From assembly GCA_949282195.1 (NCBI GenBank), contig CASDOW010000009.1:1-64000 (forward strand): DNA of 64,000 nt, read 5' to 3'. A program made the position numbers and the translations under genes. Shown here piece after piece: positions 8,887-17,305 of this stretch. A model generated the notes under the pieces. That model was not told the origin of the DNA and ran no database searches. It worked only from the letters and a program-made list of their open reading frames with translations. This DNA is from an uncultured bacterium (GTDB lineage Bacteria; Cyanobacteriota; Vampirovibrionia; Gastranaerophilales; Gastranaerophilaceae). How positions within the stretch are numbered: position 1 is the stretch's first letter; every line of letters begins with the position of its first letter.

Positions 8887-9195
8887 ATGGGAAAACAAAA
8901 ATTTACAATTGAAGAGTCCAGATTGGCAGATATGTTAAGGCAGGAAATTCTAAAGGATTCTCAAAATATAGTTAAACCTGATTTAAAACAAAAAGATTTA
9001 ACTAATTTTGAGATGATTTCAGAAGTTAAAAAGCCTTATGTTTCGCCGATTTTTTCAATGAATGAAGATGAAATCTTAGCATTTGTTGAAGAATTTGACG
9101 TAGGCGAATTGGCAACTTTATCAGTTGCCGAATTAAACCATATTGGACAGGTTTTGGGTGTTGACCCTAAAATCTTGGTCGAAGGAGAGAACTAA
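8887..9195 (+). CDS. Conserved-looking small protein, function unknown
   Basis: A 102-residue soluble protein. The first half is polar and lysine-rich. The second half (about 55-100) is predicted to be helical and acidic, with FSMNEDEILAFVEEFDV and an ELNHIGQVLGVDP segment. It has no cysteines and no membrane segment. An AAAGGTGAT site lies 9 nt before the ATG. The 3' end overlaps gloA on the other strand by 4 nt. No family is recognised. Confidence 0.7.
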   Translation: MGKQKFTIEESRLADMLRQEILKDSQNIVKPDLKQKDLTNFEMISEVKKPYVSPIFSMNEDEILAFVEEFDVGELATLSVAELNHIGQVLGVDPKILVEGEN

Positions 9196-9569
9196 TTTTT
9201 TTCTATTAGTTCAATAGAATTTCCATCGGGGTCAAGCAAGAATGCAATTCTTGTCTTGACTTCTTCCATATAAAACGGTTCTACTTCCCAAGAATAGCCC
9301 ATTTCATCTATTTTTTTAGTTATTTCATCTAAATCATCACATAAAAATGCAAAATGTCCGAATGAATTTCCAACATTGTATCCATTTTCAGGTGTTTCAT
9401 CATTAATTGTTAATTCAATTTCAGTATTTGTTTTTTCATCTGTTAAATATTGCAAATAACAGTCTTCAAGACGAATTCTTTTGCCTTTTTTTAGACCTAA
9501 TAAATCGCAATAGAATTTAATAGATTGTTGTTCGTTTTTTACTCTTATCATAGAATGTAGAAATTGCAT
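9192..9569 (-). CDS. gloA: Lactoylglutathione lyase-like VOC protein (glyoxalase I)
   Basis: A 125-residue vicinal-oxygen-chelate fold protein. Glyoxalase I detoxifies methylglyoxal by converting its thiol hemithioacetal. The four metal ligands can be placed: His5, Glu52 (in TEIELT), His72 (GHFAF) and Glu120 (SIELIE). The spacing is close to E. coli GloA. The gene has an AGGAG site and lies 11 nt downstream of rpe, as the last gene of the pyrH operon. The natural thiol cofactor in this organism is not evident. Confidence 0.85.
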   Translation of the reverse strand: MQFLHSMIRVKNEQQSIKFYCDLLGLKKGKRIRLEDCYLQYLTDEKTNTEIELTINDETPENGYNVGNSFGHFAFLCDDLDEITKKIDEMGYSWEVEPFYMEEVKTRIAFLLDPDGNSIELIEKN

Positions 9570-9580
9570 TTTATTTTCTC

Positions 9581-10219
9581 CTAAATTAAAGATTTAATAG
9601 CTTCTTCGATATTATCTGAATTATAAATATAATTTCCGGCGACTAAACAATTTGCTCCTAAATTGGTGCAGATTCTAGCTGTTTTATCATTAATTCCGCC
9701 GTCAACTTGGATAATCAAATTGTCATTTTTGGAATAATTTTTAATTTCTGTTATCTTTTTAGCACATTCATCCATAAATTTTTGTCCGCCAAACCCCGGT
9801 TCAACCGTCATAATTAAAATTAAATCTACAAGGTTGATATAGTCTTTAATTTCTTCAACTTTTGTTTTTGGTTTAATTGACAAGCCGACTTTTTTATTAT
9901 TTTCTTTAATTTTTTTTATTGTTTCAATGGTTTTATCTTTAGCTGCTTCATAATGAAATGTAACTAAATCAGCTCCTGCAAGAGAAAAAGCGTCAATATA
10001 TTTAATCGGGTTTTCTATCATTAAATGTGTATCTAAAAATAAGTTTGTTATTTTTCTGATTGATTTTACAACAGGAACACCGATTGAAATATTAGGCACA
10101 AAATGCCCGTCCATAACGTCAATATGAAGCCAACTAACATAAGGCTCGATTTTTTTTATTTCTTTTTCTAAATTAGCAAAATCAGCAGATAAAATTGAGG
10201 GTGAAATAATTGTTTTCAT
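9581..10219 (-). CDS. rpe: Ribulose-phosphate 3-epimerase
   Basis: A 212-residue TIM-barrel enzyme interconverting ribulose-5-P and xylulose-5-P in the pentose phosphate pathway. Signature segments are ISPSILSADF, LHIDVMDGHFVPN (catalytic Asp and metal His), the MTVEPGFGGQKF phosphate-site loop and the IQVDGGI strand. Full family length. The start codon overlaps the rnc stop by one base (TAATG), so the two genes are coupled, with AAGGA upstream. Confidence 0.96.
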   Translation of the reverse strand: MKTIISPSILSADFANLEKEIKKIEPYVSWLHIDVMDGHFVPNISIGVPVVKSIRKITNLFLDTHLMIENPIKYIDAFSLAGADLVTFHYEAAKDKTIETIKKIKENNKKVGLSIKPKTKVEEIKDYINLVDLILIMTVEPGFGGQKFMDECAKKITEIKNYSKNDNLIIQVDGGINDKTARICTNLGANCLVAGNYIYNSDNIEEAIKSLI

Positions 10220-10950
10220 TATTTTTCCTTATTTATTCCTAAATTGTTAATTGCATCAATAGCAGCCTCAACTTGCGCTTGTTTAATGCTTTTTGCTGAA
10301 CCTTTTCCTATGGTTTTATCTTGAAATGACACTTCGACATAAAATGTTTTATCGTGTTCTTTCCCTTTTTCATCAATAAGATTATATACAGGTAATTTTT
10401 GGTTAATGCCTTGAGTATATTCTTGTAGAATTGCTTTTGGATTTAATATTGAAATTTTATTTTCTGTCATTAAAATATCATCAATAAAATTTTCATTAAT
10501 AAATTCATAGGTTTTATTGTAGCCAAAATTTTTATATTCAAGATAAATTGCGCCTAATAATGCTTCAAAAGCACAGGCAAGAATTGATTCTTTTTTTTGC
10601 CCGCCTTGTTTTTTTTCATTTTTTCCTAAAACAATTAAATTCTCAAAATCCAATTGCTTTGCATATTCAAAAATATGTCTGTCAGAAACAATTTCAGCTC
10701 TTAATCTTGTTAGTTTCCCTTCTTGATATTCGGGGAAATGATTATATAAAATATCACTTACGATTAGTTTTAGTACCGCATCGCCCAAAAATTCCAATCT
10801 TTCATATGAATTTAAAACATCAATATTGTTTTCATTTGTGAATGAGGTGTGGATGAATGCCTGATTTAAAAGCTCAATATTGGTAAATTTTAAATTATAT
10901 TTTTTTTGAAATTCTTCAAGTATAATAACGCGTTCATTAGAAATAGACAT
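10219..10950 (-). CDS. rnc: Ribonuclease III
   Basis: A 243-residue dsRNA endonuclease that processes rRNA and mRNA. The catalytic signature ERLEFLGDAVL spans 50-60 (Glu53, Asp57), with the distal catalytic Glu129 in ACAFEALLGAIY. A dsRNA-binding domain fills residues ~165-240. The ATG at 10950 overlaps the end of cdsA by 14 nt and has an AAAAGGCG site. It is part of pyrH-frr-cdsA-rnc-rpe-gloA. Confidence 0.96.
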   Translation of the reverse strand: MSISNERVIILEEFQKKYNLKFTNIELLNQAFIHTSFTNENNIDVLNSYERLEFLGDAVLKLIVSDILYNHFPEYQEGKLTRLRAEIVSDRHIFEYAKQLDFENLIVLGKNEKKQGGQKKESILACAFEALLGAIYLEYKNFGYNKTYEFINENFIDDILMTENKISILNPKAILQEYTQGINQKLPVYNLIDEKGKEHDKTFYVEVSFQDKTIGKGSAKSIKQAQVEAAIDAINNLGINKEK

Positions 10951-11842
10951 TTATTGCGCCTTTTAAATAGTTAAAAAATTCAATAAAAACATTTGTTCCG
11001 TTACAAAAATGCATAAAGTAATAATATGCAACGGGAATTGCAAATATATAGCCGTCAAATCTGTCTAACATGCCGCCATGACCGGGGAGAATGTCTGATG
11101 AATCTTTAACACCGGCATCTCTTTTTATTAAAGATTCCGATAAGTCACCCAGTTGAGCGGATAATGTGATTAAAATGCCGCCGATTATTGCTTGACATAA
11201 GCTTATATCGATATAAAATATTCCTAAAATTGATACTAAAATAGCACAAAGAGCTCCGCCAACCGCCCCTTCAATTGTTTTTTTGGGGCTTATTACTTCT
11301 GCCAGTTTGTGTTTTCCAAAGCGCACTCCAAAATAATATGCGCCAATATCAGTTAAGGCAACTGCCAAAAATACAAACATTAAAAACGATAAACCTTCAG
11401 AAGGTGCAAATTGAAAAGCAGCAACTCTATCAAGCCCAATTTGTCTTATTAACAGTATATGACAAGGAAGCCAACCACAATAAAGTGCGCCAAGGGTTGT
11501 TGTTGCGACATTAACTATATATGGCTGTCTTCCTCTGAATAATACCGTTAGAAATGATGCCATAATTGTTAAAGTAAGCATTGAAGGCACCATGTCAAAT
11601 CTGTGGAAAAAAGTCAGGGTTGCAAAAACAATAGCCGAGAATAAAATAATTGATAAGCTCGGGTGAAATCCTTTGTATCTTAATATTTTTACAAATTCAC
11701 GACTGCAAAGGGTTATTATTATAACCAAAAGCACAAACAAAGGAATTGAGCCCAATATTATTGCTGCTATTGATATAAGAGAAATAATTGTTCCCGTAAT
11801 AACACGAGATAATTTATTCTTTTTTGCAACTTCGTCTGCCAA
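10937..11842 (-). CDS. cdsA: Phosphatidate cytidylyltransferase (CDP-diacylglycerol synthase)
   Basis: A 301-residue multi-pass membrane enzyme that makes CDP-diacylglycerol from phosphatidate and CTP. The CdsA signature is complete in the C-terminal third (SLIKRD...KD, then PGHGGMLDRFD). About eight hydrophobic segments are present. The start is TTG at 11842, with GGAG 7 nt upstream; this start lies just after the frr stop. In many bacteria uppS precedes cdsA and dxr/rseP follow it. Here rseP is about 9 kb away and uppS and dxr are not in the window. Confidence 0.95.
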   Translation of the reverse strand: MADEVAKKNKLSRVITGTIISLISIAAIILGSIPLFVLLVIIITLCSREFVKILRYKGFHPSLSIILFSAIVFATLTFFHRFDMVPSMLTLTIMASFLTVLFRGRQPYIVNVATTTLGALYCGWLPCHILLIRQIGLDRVAAFQFAPSEGLSFLMFVFLAVALTDIGAYYFGVRFGKHKLAEVISPKKTIEGAVGGALCAILVSILGIFYIDISLCQAIIGGILITLSAQLGDLSESLIKRDAGVKDSSDILPGHGGMLDRFDGYIFAIPVAYYYFMHFCNGTNVFIEFFNYLKGAINVYF

Positions 11843-11843
11843 A

Positions 11844-12404
11844 CTATATCTCCATTACTTCTTTTTCTTTTGCACTTACTGTTTCGTCAACAATTTTTAC
11901 GAATTTATCTGTAATTTTTTGTACTTGATCTTGCCCGTCTTTAACTGCGTCTTCAGGAAGATTATCGGTTTTTTCAAGTTTTTTCACTGCATCAGTTGAA
12001 TCTCTTCTAACATTTCTTATTGCAACTTTTGCTTCTTCACCTAACGCTTTAACCTCTTTAGCTAATTCTTTTCTTCTGTCTTGAGTTAAAGGCGGGAATT
12101 GAAGGCGAATTACCATTCCGTCAGAGTTTGGAGTAATACCGATTTCAGCTTTAACAATAGCTTTTTCAATTTCTTTAATGATTGTTTTATCAAAAGGAGT
12201 GATAATCAAGGTTGTGCCTTCTGAAACAGAAACTTGTGCCAATTGTCTTAAACCGGTTGGAGCTCCATAATAATCAACAAGAACTTTATCTAAAATAAGA
12301 GGATTGGCTCTGCCTGTTCTAACTGTTGCCAGTTCTTTTTTTAATTGCTGAACGCATTTATCCATTTTTTCATTTGTTTGTTTTTTGATTTCTTCGATTG
12401 ACAT
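11844..12404 (-). CDS. frr: Ribosome recycling factor
   Basis: A 186-residue protein, normal family length. With EF-G it splits post-termination ribosomes. Typical segments: RTGRANPLILDKVLVDYYG near residue 31, PLTQDRRKELAKEVK and AIRNVRRD. An AGGAGAT site precedes the ATG. It follows pyrH by 18 nt, the classical pyrH-frr order. Confidence 0.97.
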   Translation of the reverse strand: MSIEEIKKQTNEKMDKCVQQLKKELATVRTGRANPLILDKVLVDYYGAPTGLRQLAQVSVSEGTTLIITPFDKTIIKEIEKAIVKAEIGITPNSDGMVIRLQFPPLTQDRRKELAKEVKALGEEAKVAIRNVRRDSTDAVKKLEKTDNLPEDAVKDGQDQVQKITDKFVKIVDETVSAKEKEVMEI

Positions 12405-12422
12405 TTTTATCTCCTAATAATA

Positions 12423-13142
12423 TTAATTTACTATTGTTCCTACATTTTCCCCGTTTAAGATTTTTACAATACTATCTTTTAAATTAAAATCAAAAACGCA
12501 AATCGGGATATTGTTTTGTTTACATAAAGCACAAGATGTTAAATCCATGACTTTAAGACCGTTGATGATAATATCATCATAACTTATATTATCATATTTT
12601 TTAGCATTTGGGTTAGTCTTTGGATCATCATTATATACACCGTCTACACCATTTTTTGCCATTAACATAACATCAGCGCCAATTTCGGCCGCTCTTAAAG
12701 CTGCGGCGGTGTCTGTTGTGAAGAACGGATTTCCTGTTCCTGCTGCAAAAATAACAACCCTGTTTTTCTCTAAATGTCTTATAGCTTTAAATCTGATATA
12801 AGGTTCTGCTATTTTTTCAATATCAATTGCAGATTGAACTCTACATTCTACACCATTTTTTCTTAATTCCGATTGAAGTGCTATAGCGTTCATAACAGTT
12901 GCAAGCATGCCGACATAATCCCCTGAGGCTTGATCTATGCCAAGCTTTGATGAATTTTTCATGCCTCTGAAGATATTTCCGCCGCCCACAACAATTGCAA
13001 TTTGTGCGCCCATTTCATAGGCCTTCTTGATTTCAGCGACAATATTTCTAACAGGTTCAGGGTCAATTCCGAATTGCTGACTGCCCAAAAGAGCTTCTCC
13101 TGAAACCTTTAGAAGAATTTTTTTATATTTTAAATTGCTCAT
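12423..13142 (-). CDS. pyrH: UMP kinase
   Basis: A 239-residue amino-acid-kinase-fold enzyme phosphorylating UMP to UDP. KVSGEALLG at the N-terminus, VVGGGNIFRG, and the GTGNPFFTTDTAAALRA nucleotide loop are all present. It is the first gene of a six-gene minus-strand operon. AAGGGTG lies upstream of the ATG. The 90-nt gap to the divergent gene at 13233 should carry both promoters. Confidence 0.97.
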   Translation of the reverse strand: MSNLKYKKILLKVSGEALLGSQQFGIDPEPVRNIVAEIKKAYEMGAQIAIVVGGGNIFRGMKNSSKLGIDQASGDYVGMLATVMNAIALQSELRKNGVECRVQSAIDIEKIAEPYIRFKAIRHLEKNRVVIFAAGTGNPFFTTDTAAALRAAEIGADVMLMAKNGVDGVYNDDPKTNPNAKKYDNISYDDIIINGLKVMDLTSCALCKQNNIPICVFDFNLKDSIVKILNGENVGTIVN

Positions 13143-13232
13143 TTAACACCCTTTTTCTAATCAATCATAAAATATCAAAAATAATATAAATCAATTATAC
13201 ACAAGAATTGATGAATATGTAATAATTAAATT

Positions 13233-14432
13233 ATGCCATCGGAAAATTTTATCAAAAACATAACATCAAAAGATAATTCGTTATCTGAAGCAACACTAAA
13301 AAACCTTATAAAATCCGCAAATATTGAGGATTTTAAATTTTTATGCGATAAAAGTGATTTTATTTTTCCTTTTTTAAAAGAAAAAATAAACAAAAATTTT
13401 GTAAAGTTAATTGAAGAAAAAGAATTAAATACTGTTTTTGAATTTTCAAAAATTTATAGTTCCGATTTTGAAGAATTAATTGTTTTGTCTTGGGTAAAAT
13501 TTGCTAATGAAGATTTGACGGATAATATTCTTGAACTTTTTGACAGTGGAACAGATGAGCAAAAGGCTTATGCTGCTAAGTATTTTAGCTATATTAACGA
13601 TTCTTGTGCGCTGGATTATTTAAATAAATTTGCTTTTTGCGATTTTGAACCTCTGAAGATAAATTGCGCTCTTTCTTTATCTAAATTCGAGGATAAAACA
13701 GCTTTTAACAAAGCAAAAGAAATAATTTTAAATTCAAAAGATGATTATGAAATTTTGGATGCATATTCTTTTATTGCTGCTTATGGCGGGGATGAAGCAG
13801 TAAAATTTATTATAGAAAATTATAAAAAAAGCGCTTTTAGAGAAAATATTATAATTTTACTTTTTGACTTTTTTGATTATGACAAATTGACTAAGATTTT
13901 ATCAAGTGATGAAATCTTAGAAATTTTTAGTATTTTAATTCAAAATTATCCTGAAAATGTTAATTTAAATACAATTATTTATTATCAGGTTTTTGATTAT
14001 ATTAAGTTGATTTCAACTTTTAATACGCAATTTGCAAATAATATCCTCATAATTTTAAAAGCAAAATTTGATGAATATAATTCATCTGATATTTATTCTT
14101 TTGACCTTGACAAAGATACAAAAAATGAACTGAAAAATATTACAAAATTCTTAGACAGTTTGAATTTACTTTTTGAAAACATCAAAGATGAGTTCAATAA
14201 AGGCAATTTAAGAATATCTTTAGCACTTGATGTGATAAAAGAATTGAAAATTAAAAATTTAGCGAATTTTATTGCCGATTTAATTAACGAGAACGTTTTG
14301 ACCTTAGATTTATGTGCTAAAGCGGCAATTATTTTAAAAGAATTAAATATGACATCTTTGATAAATAAAGAAAATATAAGCAAAATTCAAAACGAAAATA
14401 TAAAAGCCCTGATTGAAAGTTTATTAATCTAA
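13233..14432 (+). CDS. HEAT/ARM-like helical repeat protein
   Basis: A 399-residue cytoplasmic all-helical protein, acidic and rich in Phe, Asn and Ile. Repeating helix pairs such as DEQKAYAAKYF, FEPLKINCALSLSKFED and YEILDAYSFIAAYGGDEAV look like HEAT or armadillo repeats in the first half. The second half is longer helices without an obvious period. No catalytic motif is visible. AATAAT (13221-13226) ends 6 nt before the ATG and no Shine-Dalgarno sequence is seen, so the message may be leaderless. The 3' end overlaps convergent ftsQ by 9 nt. Confidence 0.75.
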   Translation: MPSENFIKNITSKDNSLSEATLKNLIKSANIEDFKFLCDKSDFIFPFLKEKINKNFVKLIEEKELNTVFEFSKIYSSDFEELIVLSWVKFANEDLTDNILELFDSGTDEQKAYAAKYFSYINDSCALDYLNKFAFCDFEPLKINCALSLSKFEDKTAFNKAKEIILNSKDDYEILDAYSFIAAYGGDEAVKFIIENYKKSAFRENIIILLFDFFDYDKLTKILSSDEILEIFSILIQNYPENVNLNTIIYYQVFDYIKLISTFNTQFANNILIILKAKFDEYNSSDIYSFDLDKDTKNELKNITKFLDSLNLLFENIKDEFNKGNLRISLALDVIKELKIKNLANFIADLINENVLTLDLCAKAAIILKELNMTSLINKENISKIQNENIKALIESLLI

Positions 14433-15431
14433 AATTTCGTCACCATGGGTGTGGGTTTGTTGTTGAGATTCGGTTTGTTGATTTTGAATTGGCGGTTTAT
14501 TTTCTTCAATCGCCGGTTTTTGGAGTTCAGGTTTTATTTCTTGCGCCTGAGGAGTTTGAGGTTTTTGTTTTGTTTCATTTTTAATTTCTTTAGCACCTTC
14601 AAGCCTAAAGTATTGTGAATCATCCCACCTTAAGTCGATATATTTAATTTTACCTTCAACACTTCTTGCCTGAGGAAGAATTGACGCTATCCATTTTGCT
14701 CTTTTTATCGCAGTATCGTTAATTTCTCCGAAACGAACCAAATATTCTTTTAACATTATATAAACATCAGAATTGTTTCTCAAATCAATATATTGAACTT
14801 CTTGTCCTGAGTATGCTTCTACCGCTTTAATAAGTTTAATTATTTCTTCAACTCTTTTTTTGTCCCAAACTTCATCTAAACCATCCCTAACTCCGTATGT
14901 GAGCAATTTTTTCGCTTTAATTGAGGGATTTAGGGGTAAATAATCATGATCAATTAAAGTTCCGTCGGAACATAAAGCTGAATTAGGTTCAGAATCAAGA
15001 TTGGGAGCCAAAAGAAATGCGGGTGTTCTTTCATCAAGCGCAATAGTTAATCTTGCAGGAAACCAAAAACGCCTTACATAAACTTTTTTAACGGGCTGCA
15101 ATTGAGAAATGTTATTTTCCAATTCTTTTGTATTTAGTCTGAAAATTTGTACATAAGGCAATTGTGTCTGTCTAATCATATTGATGATTTTATAGTCAGG
15201 AGTAATGACATTTCCTTGAATTTTAATAACCGAAGGGTCTGCGGCTGAAAGCTTAGATGAATCAATATACCATTGAGGTAATTTTAAAATTTTAATTCCA
15301 AAATAACAAATGGCAATTATCATAATTAAAGACAAAAGTATTCTTATGCGCTGTAAATTTGCTCTTATAGCAGCAATTTGTCTTTTAATTTTATTTACTT
15401 TAAGTCTTCTTTTTTGATAAAGTAAACCCAA
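14424..15431 (-). CDS. ftsQ: Cell division protein FtsQ-like (POTRA domain)
   Basis: A 335-residue bitopic membrane protein: a basic cytoplasmic N-terminus, one membrane helix (about 31-48), a POTRA domain (about 66-135: VIKIQGNVITPDYKI to PARLTIALDERTPAF) and an FtsQ beta domain to ~285. A periplasmic tail of about 50 residues rich in Pro, Gln, Glu and Lys follows, an uncommon extension. It should link FtsB/FtsL and the septal synthase. The start is TTG at 15431 with AGAGG upstream. It is the last gene of murC-murB-ddl-ftsQ, a standard division/cell-wall order. Confidence 0.85.
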   Translation of the reverse strand: MGLLYQKRRLKVNKIKRQIAAIRANLQRIRILLSLIMIIAICYFGIKILKLPQWYIDSSKLSAADPSVIKIQGNVITPDYKIINMIRQTQLPYVQIFRLNTKELENNISQLQPVKKVYVRRFWFPARLTIALDERTPAFLLAPNLDSEPNSALCSDGTLIDHDYLPLNPSIKAKKLLTYGVRDGLDEVWDKKRVEEIIKLIKAVEAYSGQEVQYIDLRNNSDVYIMLKEYLVRFGEINDTAIKRAKWIASILPQARSVEGKIKYIDLRWDDSQYFRLEGAKEIKNETKQKPQTPQAQEIKPELQKPAIEENKPPIQNQQTESQQQTHTHGDEILD

Positions 15432-15443
15432 TTTTGCCTCTTT

Positions 15444-16397
15444 TTATATTTCTGCGGTTCTTAAAATTAATTCTACTAAATTATTGTAATCTATGCCCAT
15501 TTCGTTTGCTTGAGCCGGTAAATCAGATGTGTCTGTCATACCTGGGTTTGTATTTATTTCCAGTATATATGGTATGTTATTATATACTAAAAAGTCAACT
15601 CTTGATACACCTTTACAAGAACATGCCTTATGAGCTTTTATGGCTAAATCTTGAATTTTTTTGGTTAATTCTTCATCAAAATCGGCAGGTAAAATAAATT
15701 CTGTTAACCCTTTTGTATATTTTGCTTCATAATCATACCATTGAGTTTTTGTTTTAAAGCCTAAAATCGGAGTTGCGAAGATTTCAATACTGTTATCTTC
15801 TTTTTTTCTTTCCAAAACCCCGACTGTTGCAGATTTGCCTTGTAAATATTCTTCAACTAAAATTTCATCATCACATTTTAGAGCTTCTTTTATTGCGTCA
15901 TCAAGCTCGTTTTCATTGTCAACTTTTGTCATTCCGATTGATGAACCTTCATTTGCCGGTTTTATTATAATAGGATAATTTAATTCTTTGATTTTTTCTC
16001 TGTAATCATCTTTTGTAACATTTACGCTTTTAATTAAAGGGATTTCAGGAATAGTTGAAAGTACTTTTTTTGTCATGATTTTATCCATGCAAATTGAGCT
16101 TGCTTTAACTTTACAGCCTGAATAAGGAATATTTAAAAATTCTAAAACTCCTTGTATGCAGCCGTCTTCGCCATATCTGCCATGGAGCATGTTAATTGCA
16201 AATTCGATTTTTGTATCAGTCAAAATTGAAGCGATATTTCTATCTACATCAATCAAAGTTACGTTTTTGTAGCCTAATTCAATCAATGCCTTAAAGACAT
16301 TTCTGCCTGAACGAAGCGAAACTTCTCTTTCGTTGGATAAGCCTCCGCAAAGAACGGCTATTTTTGAATTTTTATTTATTTTTTTAGTATTTTCCAT
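15444..16397 (-). CDS. ddl: D-alanine--D-alanine ligase
   Basis: A 317-residue ATP-grasp ligase making the D-Ala-D-Ala end of the peptidoglycan stem. N-terminal GGLSNEREVSLRSG, HGRYGEDGCIQGVLE, the YSGC segment and the C-terminal EINTNPGMT metal site are all present. The ATG at 16397 overlaps the end of murB. The tyrosine in PYSGCKV at the position often diagnostic for D-Ala (not D-Lac) specificity suggests an ordinary, vancomycin-sensitive type (inference). Confidence 0.95.
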   Translation of the reverse strand: MENTKKINKNSKIAVLCGGLSNEREVSLRSGRNVFKALIELGYKNVTLIDVDRNIASILTDTKIEFAINMLHGRYGEDGCIQGVLEFLNIPYSGCKVKASSICMDKIMTKKVLSTIPEIPLIKSVNVTKDDYREKIKELNYPIIIKPANEGSSIGMTKVDNENELDDAIKEALKCDDEILVEEYLQGKSATVGVLERKKEDNSIEIFATPILGFKTKTQWYDYEAKYTKGLTEFILPADFDEELTKKIQDLAIKAHKACSCKGVSRVDFLVYNNIPYILEINTNPGMTDTSDLPAQANEMGIDYNNLVELILRTAEI

Positions 16398-17305
16398 TTT
16401 TCTTCTTCACCTTTGCTCATTTTTCCGATATAGATAATTTCGGGTTTAAGTTCTATATTAAATTTTTCTTTTACTTTTGTATAAATATCAAAAATTATGT
16501 TTGTATAATCAATGCTTGTTGCGTTTCCTTTGTTGATTATAAAATTACAATGATTTTCCCAAACTTCGCAATCGCCTACTCTATAACCCCTAAGTCCGCA
16601 TTTATCAATTAAAGCTCCTGCTGAAAATTCGCAATCAGAAGGATTTTTAAATACAGATCCGGCATTAGGAAGTGCTAAACTTGGCTGTCTTTCTTTTCTG
16701 AAGATTAAATTTTCATCCATTAGCGCTTTAATATTTTCTTGATTGGTTTTTTCAAGTTCAAATTTAGCACTTAAAAAGATATATTTTTTCTCTTTTAAAA
16801 TTGAATGTCTGTATGAAAAATTCATTTCATCTTTTTTTAAGGTAATTATTTTTTTATTTTCAGTATCATATAATTTTGCGCTTATTAAACAATCGCTAAT
16901 TGTTTGCCCATGGGCACCTGCATTCATATATACGCAGCCGCCAATACTGGCTGGTATTCCGATTAAAAATTCAAACCCTGAAAGTTTTTTTTCATAAGCG
17001 TATTTTGATAACGCCTGTGCTTTAACTCCTGATTCAACTTCTATAGTATTTCCCAAATGAGAAATAGAATTAATATTTCCGCTATATATAACAGGTTCAT
17101 CAATTCCTTTTGATGAAAGCAAAATATTTGAGCCGTTACCTATGACAACGGGGTTACAATCTTTATATCTCTTAAAAAGCGTAATCATTTCGCCGTAATT
17201 ATCAGGAAGAAAAAATAATTTAGCTCTGGATTTGATTTTAAGAGTATTGTAGTTGGTTAATAAAAAATCATTATAAAATTTTATATCATTTTGAGAGCAA
17301 ATCAT
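16376..17305 (-). CDS. murB: UDP-N-acetylenolpyruvoylglucosamine reductase
   Basis: A 309-residue FAD enzyme that reduces UDP-GlcNAc-enolpyruvate to UDP-MurNAc. FAD-site segments VIGNGSNILL and IGGCVYMNAGAHG, and the catalytic-serine segment NAGSVFKNP, are visible. GGAG precedes the ATG. It overlaps murC by 20 nt and ddl by 22 nt, so the three are translationally linked. Confidence 0.95.
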   Translation of the reverse strand: MICSQNDIKFYNDFLLTNYNTLKIKSRAKLFFLPDNYGEMITLFKRYKDCNPVVIGNGSNILLSSKGIDEPVIYSGNINSISHLGNTIEVESGVKAQALSKYAYEKKLSGFEFLIGIPASIGGCVYMNAGAHGQTISDCLISAKLYDTENKKIITLKKDEMNFSYRHSILKEKKYIFLSAKFELEKTNQENIKALMDENLIFRKERQPSLALPNAGSVFKNPSDCEFSAGALIDKCGLRGYRVGDCEVWENHCNFIINKGNATSIDYTNIIFDIYTKVKEKFNIELKPEIIYIGKMSKGEEEKWKILKK

